Origin: Dugong dugon
Lineage: Eukaryota; Chordata; Mammalia; Sirenia; Dugongidae
Reading direction: 5' to 3'
Assembly: GCA_030035585.1 (NCBI GenBank)
Contig: CM057460.1
Span: forward strand, 128,572,714 to 128,636,713
DNA length: 64,000 nt
Below are positions 56,143-64,000 of this stretch, piece after piece (position 1 is the stretch's first letter; each line of letters begins with the position of its first letter). The position numbers and the translations under genes were made by a program. A model generated the notes under the pieces. The model saw only the letters and a program-made list of their open reading frames with translations, searched no databases and was not told where the DNA came from.

Positions 56143-59100
56143 TTACAATAAAGTTCTCATACAATATTTCTCATTTTGTGATTGACTTATTTCACTCAGC
56201 ATAATGTCCTCCAGTTTCATCCATGTTATGAGATGCTTCACAGATTCTTTGTTCTTTCTTGTTGCATAGCACTACATTGTGTGTATGTACCATAGTTTGT
56301 TTATCCATTCATCTGTTGATGGGCATCTAGGTTGTTTCCATCGTTTTGCTATTGTGAACAATGCTGCCAAGAACATAGGTGTGCATATGTCTATTCGAGT
56401 GACGACTCTTATTTCTCTAGGTATATTCGAAGGAGTGGGATTTCTGGATCTAATGGTATGTCTATTTCTAGCTTTCTGAGGAAGCGCCATATCATTTTCC
56501 AAAATGGTTGTATCATTTTGCATACCCACCAGCAGTGCATAAGAGTTCCCATCTCCCCGCAGCCCCGCCAACATTTGTTATTTCTAGTGTTTTTGATTCG
56601 AGCCAGTAATGCCGGAGTGAGCTGGTATCTCATTGTGGTTTTAATTTGCATTTCTCTAATGGCTAGAGATCCCGAGCATTTCCTCATGTGCCTGTTGGCC
56701 ATTTGAATGTCTTCTTGGGTGAAGTGTCTGTTCATTTCCTTTGCCCATTTTTTAATAGGGTTATTTGTCTTTTTGTTGTAGAGGAGTTGGATTTTCTTGT
56801 AGATTATGGAGATTAGATCTTTGTCTGACTTGTACTGTCCAAAAATTTTTTCCCAGTCTGTAGGTTCTCTTTTTAGTCTTTTGGTGAAGTGTTTTGAAGA
56901 GCATAGGTGTTTGATTTTTAGAAGATCCCAGTTATCTAGCTTATCTATTGGGGTTTGTGTGTTGATGGTTATGGATTTTATCCTGTTAATGCCGTGTATT
57001 AAGTCCTGAAGTGTTGGTCCTAATTTTTCTTCTATGAACTTTATAGTTTTAGGCTTTATATTCAGGTCTTTGATCCATTTTGAAGTAGTTTTTCTATAGC
57101 GTGTGAGGTATGGGTCCTGTTTCATTTTTTTGCAGATGGATATCCAGTTTTGCCAGCACCATTTGTTAAAAAGACTGTCTTTTCCCCATTTGATGGACTT
57201 TGGGCCCTTGTCGAAGATCAGGTGACCGTAGGTGGATGGATTTACATCTGGGTTCTCAATTCTGCTCCATTGGTCAATGGATCTGTCGTTGTACCAGTAC
57301 CAGGCTGTTTTGACTACTGTAGCTGTATAGTAGGTTCTCAAGTCAGGTAGTGTGAGTCCTCCAACTTTATTCTTCTTCTTCAGTAGTGCTTTACTAATTC
57401 AGGGCTTCTTCCCTTTCCATATAAAGTTAATCATTAGTTTTTCCATCTCTTTGAAGAATGTTGTTGGTATTTGGATCGGGATTGCATTGTATTTGTAAAT
57501 TGCTTTGGGTAGAATTGTCATTTTCACAATGCTGAGTCTGCCTATCCATGAGCATAGTATGTTTTTCCATTTACGTAGATCCCTTTGGGTGTCATGCACT
57601 AGTGTTTTGTCGTATTCTTTCTGTAGGTCTTTTACACCCCTGGTCAGATTTATTCCTAAGTATTTTATCTTTTTAAGGGCTGTTGAAAATGGTATTGTTT
57701 TCCTGATTTCCTTTTCATTGTTCTCCTTATTGGTGTATAGGAATCCAACTTATTTTTGAATGTTTAGCTTTTGTCCTGCTACTCTGAGGAATCTTTGTAT
57801 TAGTTCCAGTAGATTTCTCGTGGAGTCTTTAGGGTTTTCTATGTGTAGTATCATATCATCTGCAAACAGGGACAGTTTAATTTCTTCATTACCAATTTGG
57901 ATACCCTTTATTTATTTTTCTTGCCTTATTGCTCTAGCTAGAATTTCCAGCACAATGTTAAATAGGAGTGATGATAAAGGGCATCCTTGTCTTCTTCCTG
58001 TTTTCAAGGGGAAAGTTTTCAGCCTCTCTCCGTTAAGAATGATGTTGGCCATTGGTTTTGCATAGATGCCCTTTATTATGTTGAGAAATTTCCCTTCTAT
58101 ACCTATTTGAATGAGAGTTTTATAAGGAATGGGTGCTGGACTTTGTCAAATGACTTTTCTGCATCAGTTGAGATGATCATGTGATTCTTCTCTTTCTTTT
58201 TATTTACGTGGTGGACTACGTTGATTGACTTTCTAATGTTGAACCATCCTTGCATACCTGGTATGAATCCTACTTGCTCATGGTGTATTATTTCTTTGAT
58301 ATGATGCTGAAGTCTATTGGCTAGAATTTTGTTCAGAATTTTTGCATCTATATTCATGAGAGATATTGGTCTCTAATTTTCTTTTTTTGGAATGTCTTTG
58401 CCTGGTTTTGGTATCAGTGTTATGCTGGCTTCATAGAATGAATTTGGAAGTGTTGCTTCCTTTTCTATGCTCTGAAATAGCTTGAGCAGTACTAGTGCAA
58501 GCTCTTCTGTAAATGTTTTGTAGAATTCTCCAGTGAAGCCATCTGGGCCAGGACTGTTTTTGGTTGGGAGTTTTTTTATTACCTTTTCAATCTCTTTTCT
58601 TGTTATGAGTCTGTTCAGATTTCCAACATCACTTTGTTCTAGTTTGGTTAGGCTGTGTGTTTCTAGAAATTTATCCATTTCCTCTAGGTTTTCAAATTTT
58701 TGGGGGTATAGTTTTTCATAATATTCTGTTATAATCCTTTTTATTTCAGTTGGGTCTGTTGTAATGTTCCCCATTTCATTTCTTATTTGGGTTATTTGTG
58801 TCCTCTCCTGTTTTTCTTTTGTCAGTCTGGCCAGTGGTTTGTCGATTTTGTTGATTCTTTCAAAGAACCAATTTTTGGTTTTGTTGATTGTTTCTATTAT
58901 TTTTCTGTTCTCTATTTCATCGATTTCTGCTCTTCTTTACTATTTCCTTTCTTCCGGTGGTTGTGGGCTTTTTTTGCTGTTCTCCTTCTATTTGTTTGAG
59001 TTCTTTAGTTAATGTTTTGATTTTGTCCCTTTCTTCTTTTTTGATGTGTGCATCTATTGCTATAAATTGTCCTCTGAGGACAGGCTTTGCTGTGTCCCAA

Positions 59101-59959
59101 AGGTTTTGGTATGATGTGTTTTCATTCTCGTTTGATTCTGGGAATTCTTTGATTCCATCTCTGATTTCTTCTATTACCCAGTGGTGTGTAAGCAGTGTAT
59201 TATTCAGTTTCCATGTAGTTCATTTTTTTCCCTTGCTCTTTCTATTGTTAATGTCTACCTTGATGGCATTGTGGTCAGAGAAGACACTTTGAATTCTCTC
59301 AGCATTTTGGATCTTGTTGAGGATTGCTCTGTGGCCTAAGATGTGGTCTATTCTGGAGAAAGTTCCATGTGCATTGGAAAAGAATGTGTACTTTGTAGCT
59401 GTTGGGTGGAGTGTTCTATATATGTCTATGAGGTCAAGTTAGCTGATTGTGCCTTTTAAGTCTTCTGTATCTTTGCTGAGTTTCTTCTTAGTTGTTCTGT
59501 TCTTTACTGAGACTGGTGTGTTGAAGTCTCCTACTATTATTGTGGAAGTGTCAGTTTCTCTTTTCAGTGTTGTTAGAGTTTGTTTTATGTGTTTTGGAGC
59601 CCTGTCATTGGGAGCGTAGATGTTTATTACAGTTATATCTTCATGATGGATTGTCCCCTTAATCATTATATAGTGTCCTTCTTTGTCTTTTATGGTAGAT
59701 TTTGTTTTGAAGTCTATTTGATCTGAGATCAGAATTGCCACTCCTGCTCTTTTTTGGTAGTTGTTAGCTTGATATTTTTTTTCCAACCTTTGACTTTTAA
59801 TAAATTCACATCTCTGTTTCTAAGGTGTGTCTCTTGTAGACAGCATATTGATGGATCCTGTTTTCTTATCCATTCTGTCACTCTCCGTCTCTTTATGGGT
59901 GCATTGAGTCCATTTACATTCAGTGCAATTATTGATAGATGTGAGTTTTTTGCTGTCAT
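56143..59959 (-). pseudogene. L1 ORF2 (endonuclease / reverse transcriptase), copy 2, broken
   Basis: The start at 59959 reads MTAKNSHLSIIALNVNGLNA, then PIKRRRVTEWIRKQDPSICC and QETHLRNRD, the endonuclease N terminus with its Asn and Glu catalytic residues in context. A frame change near 59770, in a T-run, leads to 59439-59786 (QANNYQKRAGVAILISDQID, VINIYAPND, IIVGDFNTPVS). RT text follows in 58373-58774 ([17 protein letters not shown]) and 58103-58357 (motif [16 protein letters not shown]). An FADD motif C is coded near 57850-57870. The 310-codon C terminus (56409-57341) contains CWRGCGEMGTLMHCWWVCK, a Cys/His knuckle. The end is MLSEISQSQNEKYCMRTLL before TAA at 56143. The length of about 1,272 codons matches the family. 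Confidence 0.95.
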
Positions 59960-60384
59960 TTTGTACTGCTGTTTTTGTGGTGCTGAAGTTTTCTTTTTTC
60001 TTCTTACTGTCTTGTGCTGAGTTACTTTTGTTTGTGGATTTTTTTTTTTTCATTTCTTTTGTTTTTGCCGGTTTTGTTTTTGCTGAGACTTTATGTTTTT
60101 ACTTTTTTTTTAAATGAGTATGTTTGTTAACTTTCTTTGTGGTTACCATGAATTTTACCCTTTTCTTTCTAAGTTTGAAGCAGTCTAACATTACTTGGTA
60201 TCGCCTTGCCTTCCTCTCCATTAGAAGGTTCTATACCTAGGCCGTTTATTCCCTCTTTTATTGTTTTGATGTTGTTGTCATCCATCATTTAACTGCTCTG
60301 ATTCCCTGTTGTATTTTTTTGGTTTTGGATAGTCCTCTAGAGTTCATTTTCTAGATTGGTGTCTGGCTGGTACGATCCTGTGTC
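59960..60384 (-). other. L1 copy 2 inter-ORF spacer
   Basis: 425 bp between the ORF1 stop and ORF2 start, A-rich in sense. It parallels the 451-bp spacer in copy 1. Confidence 0.8.
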
Positions 60385-61444
60385 CTAGGTTCTGCCTGTG
60401 AGCTGAAGCTGTTTGTCCTCAGATGGAAGAACTCCCTTTAATAATTCTTGTAAGTTTGGTTTGACTTTTACATATTCCCTTAATTTCTGTTTATCTGGAA
60501 ATGCCCTAATTTCACCATAAAATTTGAATGAGAGTTTTGCAGGATATATTATTCTTGGCTGGCAATTTTTGTCTTTCAAGATTTTATATATGTCATCCCA
60601 TTGCCTTCTTGCCTGTATGGTTTCTGTCCAATAATCTGAGCTGAGTCTTATTGTTTCTCCTCTGTATGTGACTTCTTGTTTTTCATGCTCTGCTCTCAGG
60701 AGTCTTTGTTTGTCTTTGGTTTTGGCGAGTGTGATTATGATATGCCTTGGTGATTTTCTTTTGGCGTCTCTTCTATATGGGGTTCGTTGAGCTTCTTGGA
60801 TTGCTAACTTTTCATCTTTCATGATATTGGGGAAGTTTTTTGTCAGCAGTTCTTCAATGATCCGCTCTCTCTTTTCTGTTTTCTCCCCCTGTTTTGGAAT
60901 TACAATCACTTGAAAATTTTTGCTTTTGGTTGTGTCCCATGTAACTCTCAGGGTCCCTTCATTTTTCTTCGTTCTTTTTTCTGAGGTTTCCTCAGAGTTG
61001 TATCCAAGTGTTTGTTTTCAGTTCCGCCGATCTTTTCTTCCACTTTTTCAAATCTGCTTCTCAGCCCTTCTATGACACCGTCCATTTCTGAGAGCTTTTT
61101 ATTTATCTTTTGGATTTCTAATTCATGTCTTCGTATAATTTCTAGTTGTGAATTTATTTTGGCATTTTGTTCCTGCATTATTTTCCTGAATTCTTCTAAT
61201 TTTTTGTCTGTATTTTCCATGATTTTGTCTATTTTTTTTCCTCATGTTTGTCAGCTTTTTGCCTCAGTTCTTGAAGAATTCTGAGTATTAGAGATTTGAA
61301 TTCACTATCAGGTAGTTCTAGTGCATTTTATTCTGCAGGAGAGTCATCTAGTGTTTTTTTTTTTTTTTTTTTTTTGATGCCTACTGGAACCATCCTCTCC
61401 TGCTTTTGTAAATGTTTTGATATTGTCTGCTGTCTTCGGGGCAT
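60385..61444 (-). pseudogene. L1 ORF1 (RNA-binding chaperone), copy 2, broken
   Basis: The probable start at 61444 reads MPRRQQTISKHLQKQERMVP, then a Lys run coded by a long A-run (about 61353-61375), which is prone to slippage. Then SPAE, a stop, NALELPDSEFKSLILR. The coiled-coil part continues in 60948-61220 (MENTDKKLEEFRKIMQEQNA, KINKKLSEMDGVIEGLRSRF). A frame change near 60930 leads to the RRM and C-terminal domain in 60385-60909: QEAQRTPYRRDAKRKSPRHI, TIQARRQWDDIYKILKDKNC, RIIYPAKLSFKFYGEIRAF, LQELLKGVL. These match the human ORF1p blocks in order. About 353 codons, slightly longer than usual. Confidence 0.9.
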
Positions 61445-62475
61445 TCAGTAGTTATTTTTCTCATTTATTGACTGTAGATTTGTTTGTTTCATCCTTTTTT
61501 TTTTTTAAATTTGACTATGTCTGAGCAGGCGGACTGTGTGTTCTTTGTTGTTTGCTCATCTGAGGGAACAATACTTTTCACCTCCTTCTCCAGTTGGCAG
61601 GGTCAGGCACTCAGATATGGTACGGCTGGGCAGGTCTAGCTGAAGAAGAGTTACTTGGACGGGTTGTTTGTGGCACTTACTGCAGCCACCAGAGCAGGTA
61701 GGTAATCAGTGTAGGGCACGTTCCAGTAGGCCATGCCTGTGCTGTTTGGTGGTGTGATGTCAAGTGCATGGTGCTGGTAGTCAGGATGCAGTGGGGAGAT
61801 TGTTATGTGTGGAGCTAAGATGGATATGGGAGAGAGGAGAGAGGAACAGGAGCCAAAAACATACAAGCAAAAAAGAATGCTAGGGGAGCTTGCTGTTGGA
61901 GTGGAGAGATGAGAGACTATGAAATGGAGAAAAACAGAAAGGGGAAGAGGAAGAAAAAAAAAAAAGGAATAAATAAGAATCAGAAAGGTTAAAGAATCGC
62001 AAAGTTCCCAGGGATCCCACCGGTGCAGCTATGAGGTCTGGGGAAGTAGCTCTCAGGTGCTGCAGTACAGCCTGGCTAGAAGTCGTAGAGGTATACGACA
62101 CCAGGTATTCGTGGAACAGAAAGAGAAGGAAGGTACAGAGAGACAAGAAACTGAGCAATGAATAAAGACAAAAAGGGAAAAAGGGGAAAAGAAAACAAAA
62201 CAAATTAAAAAAAAAAAGAATAAGAGAGGCCCCCCAAGAAACAGAAAGAAAAAAAAAAGCAATGAAGAAAGAAATGCTCTCAGGGATCCCTCTGCACTTC
62301 TGTGCAAGCCAAAGGGGATTCTCCTTGCCACGCAGCTCTGCCTGGCCAGAAAGGGCTCCCAACTCAAGAAAAGGAAAAGAAAACAAACAAACAATTCAAA
62401 ACAAACAGACATACAAAAGCCCCAGGATCACACCAGTGCAGCAGACCAGGCGGGGAAGCAGTTCCCTACTCGAAC

Positions 62476-63026
62476 GGAGCTCTGCAGCCCCTCAGGAAGA
62501 AGCAAAGATGACACACGGAGCCAGGTACTTGAGCGAAAGGAGGGGGAGGTGGCGAGAGGCAAGGAAGAAATCAAAAGAAGCAGGAAAAAAAGAAGTAACA
62601 CTAGCAGCCAACAAATGGCCCTCAGAGAGCCAGCTAGTGCGAGCTGGTCTTTCTGGATAAGAGACTGTGTCCACAGGAAGCAGAGGGGGCCGAGAGTGGG
62701 TGAAGAATTGTAGGGAGTGGGAAAGCATATATCACAAATTACCGGAGCTCTGCAGCCCCTTAGGAAGAAGCAAAGATGGCACATGGAGCCAGGTACTCAA
62801 GCGAAAGGAGGGGGAAGTGGCAAGAGGCAAGGAAGAAATCAAAAGAAGTGGAAAAAAGCAACACCAGCAGCCAACAAATGGCACTCAGAGAGCCGCCTGT
62901 TCGGGTGTGTGGAATCCAAGCAGCCGGTGTTTCCCGGTCAAGAGACTGTGGCCACGGGAAGCAGAGGAGTCCGAGTCAGGGTGAAGAAGTATGGGTGGTG
63001 GGAAAGCGTATATCACAAATTACCGG
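62476..63026 (-). repeat. Two tandem ~270-280 bp units in the L1 5' UTR
   Basis: Unit 1 spans 62476-62743 and unit 2 spans 62744-63026. Both begin GGAGCTCTGCAGCCCC, continue AGGAAGAAGCAAAGATG, GAGCCAGGTACT, GCGAAAGGAGGGGGA, GCCAACAAATGGC, AAGAGACTGTG-type text, and end TATATCACAAATTACCGG. Degenerate related starts, CAGGGATCCC at 62009 and 62281 and CAGGATCAC at 62423, suggest older units further towards ORF1. Confidence 0.9.
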
Positions 63027-63100
63027 TTGTTTTGTCTCCCGCTGGACGCTCCGTGAGGCTGCTTTCTCATACCCCCTGTTTGCTGGTGTCCAATAGGAGT

Positions 63101-63113
63101 CCAAGATGGCGGA
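63101..63113 (+). promoter_or_regulatory. YY1-like motif in the L1 5' UTR
   Basis: CCAAGATGGCGGA fits the YY1 core AAGATGGCGG. Human L1 has a YY1 site near its 5' end that sets transcription start. Here it lies about 230 bp from the element's 5' end and points antisense to the L1. The tandem units carry the weaker cores CAAAGATGAC (62503) and CAAAGATGGC (62771). Confidence 0.45.
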
Positions 63114-63377
63114 TCCTCGCTGCTTTAGCTGGTAGGGGACCTCTGCCTGAATCTCTCCTCGCTCTCCATCCTCTGTCAGTTTTCTCACTCCATTTGGTGC
63201 CTGGCTGAGTTCTTTATTTCTCGTTTGATGTTTTAGTGTTTCAGGATTGTTGTATTCTCTGTTCGGCTTAGTTTTTCAGATCTTTGCTGTGAAGGGACGG
63301 CATGGTGCTTCTGCCTAGAGCGCCACTTTGCCAGAACTCCCTATTTTTCATTGTCTTTTGATAAACTTTACTCTTTA

Positions 63378-63527
63378 GGAAGCCCTAGTGGTGCATTGGT
63401 TAAGAACTATGGCTGCTAATCAAAAGGCCAGCAGTTTGAGTCCATCAGCTGGAAAACACTACAGACAGTTCTACTCTGTCCTATATGGTCTCTGTGAGTT
63501 GGAATCTACTACAAAGCAACAGGTTTT
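63378..63527 (+). mobile_element. AfroSINE, near full length
   Basis: AGGAAGCCCTAGTGGTGCAT, TGGTTAAGAACTATGGCTGC, GCAGTTTGAGTCCATCAGCT, CAGTTCTACTCTGTCCTATA, GTGAGTTGGAATCTACTACA and AAGCAACAGG. It sits 19 bp beyond the L1 copy 2 duplication. Confidence 0.93.
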
Positions 63528-63921
63528 ACCCTGTACAGCAGTTATAAGTTTGCAGTAAAATTATGCAGAAAGTACTGACAGTTCCCACTGACTATGTCTT
63601 CCCCCTGCATATAGAGAATTTTTTTACATAGCTAGGGAGAATGGGGATGAGAGATAATTTTATTTTCTAATGAAAAAACTGGTTCTTCTTTAAATTTTAA
63701 ATTTTGCTTGCAAACTGAATAGTCCCTTCTTTATTTGATTGCCATCTTCCCCTATTTTATTATGCATAGCCATAAACATCCACTGACACTTTTAATATTC
63801 TGTTTGGAGATTTCCTTAGCCAAAATACAAAAGTTGATTAGGTGTAAGTTCTGTCTTCCAAGTCATTATATGCAATGTTTTGCCAATTGTTTTGCAACTA
63901 CATATAACATGGGTTACTATG
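63528..63921. other. Unassigned intergenic sequence
   Basis: No recognised feature. Confidence 0.4.
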
Positions 63922-64000
63922 TATTGAATTGGGAAAATCTGCTGCAAAAGACTTCTTTAAGATATTAAAAGGTGAAGATGTCACTTTGAGGATTAAGGTG
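63922..64000 (+). mobile_element. RTE (BovB-like) fragment, runs off the window
   Basis: TTGAATTGGGAAAATCTGCT, GCAAAAGACTTCTTTAAGAT, GGTGAAGATGTCACTTTGAG and GATTAAGGTG match the RTE coding block at 33988-34062 (protein GKSAAEDLFKVLKSKVVTL). Confidence 0.85.

Larger units (their letters stand above)
55361..63341 (-). mobile_element. Near full-length L1 LINE (copy 2), inactive, exact 18-bp target duplication
   Basis: On the minus strand: 5' UTR 63341-61445, ORF1 61444-60385, spacer 60384-59960, ORF2 59959-56143, 3' UTR 56142-55361, about 8.0 kb in all. The exact TATTTTTCATTGTCTTTT lies at 55343-55360 and 63342-63359. In L1 sense the site reads TC/AAAAGA, a good L1 endonuclease target. Both ORFs are broken, but long intact stretches (310 and 174 codons) make it the youngest L1 in the window. 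Confidence 0.96.
61445..63341 (-). other. 5' UTR of L1 copy 2
   Basis: About 1.9 kb, strongly purine-rich on the plus strand between 61890 and 62980 (so C/T-rich in L1 sense). It contains tandem units (separate entry) and a YY1-like site at 63101-63113. It should hold the internal promoter. The open frames on the plus strand here (62262-62660, 62717-63208) follow from skewed composition and are not genes. Confidence 0.85.

Noticed and set aside
56332-56706. 124-residue plus-strand frame
   Set aside because: Antisense to the ORF2 C terminus of L1 copy 2. The same antisense frame recurs at 18044-18397 in copy 1.
62717-63208. 163-residue plus-strand frame, with 62262-62660 (132 residues)
   Set aside because: Both fall in the purine-skewed L1 5' UTR and its tandem units. 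Low stop frequency follows from composition, and the residues are repetitive Lys/Glu/Gly.

Overview
The window is vertebrate nuclear DNA from an afrotherian mammal, most likely an elephant (Proboscidea). It contains about two dozen AfroSINE copies, several 3' ends of an RTE/BovB-like LINE whose tail matches the SINE tails, and L1 copies of a non-primate type. It also carries the shared mammalian background of MIR, L2, MER5A-type hAT and MLT1 LTR relics. The order-level assignment is inference from repeat content. No host gene, rRNA, functional tRNA, CRISPR array or bacterial feature was found. Every long open frame I could interpret is L1 or RTE, in sense or antisense.

Layout. 1-1360: an old inverted L1 piece followed by a short L1 3'-end-like piece in the opposite orientation. 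1.4-16.9 kb: mostly unassigned AT-rich intergenic DNA with scattered SINEs, a composite RTE insertion (3.3 kb), a solo MaLR-type LTR with a 5-bp target duplication (7.07-7.60 kb), an L1 3'-UTR fragment (11.3-12.1 kb) and a SINE with a tRNA-Gly-like head (13.0 kb). 16.89-24.51 kb: a near full-length, dead, minus-strand L1 (5' UTR, ORF1, ORF2, 3' UTR). 24.7-26.3 kb: two more LTR relics. 26.6-55.3 kb: intergenic DNA with SINEs, RTE pieces (33.7, 46.5, 52.7 kb), L2, MIR, old L1, two hAT DNA transposons, a processed retrocopy of an unidentified mRNA 3' end (40.05-40.49 kb) and a third LTR of the first family (51.4 kb). 55.36-63.34 kb: a second near full-length dead L1 with an exact 18-bp target duplication and tandem repeats in its 5' UTR. 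The window ends inside another RTE fragment.

How the parts relate. The interacting system visible here is retrotransposition. L1 and RTE encode the endonuclease and reverse transcriptase. The AfroSINEs carry RTE-like 3' ends and so probably used RTE machinery. The mRNA retrocopy has the A-tail and duplication typical of L1 activity. The most informative observations are the precise insertion scars: an exact 30-bp RTE duplication, one 8-bp site present three times around two SINEs, a putative 3' transduction, and L1 5'-UTR tandem units carrying YY1-like cores. I found no convincing new biological system beyond these.
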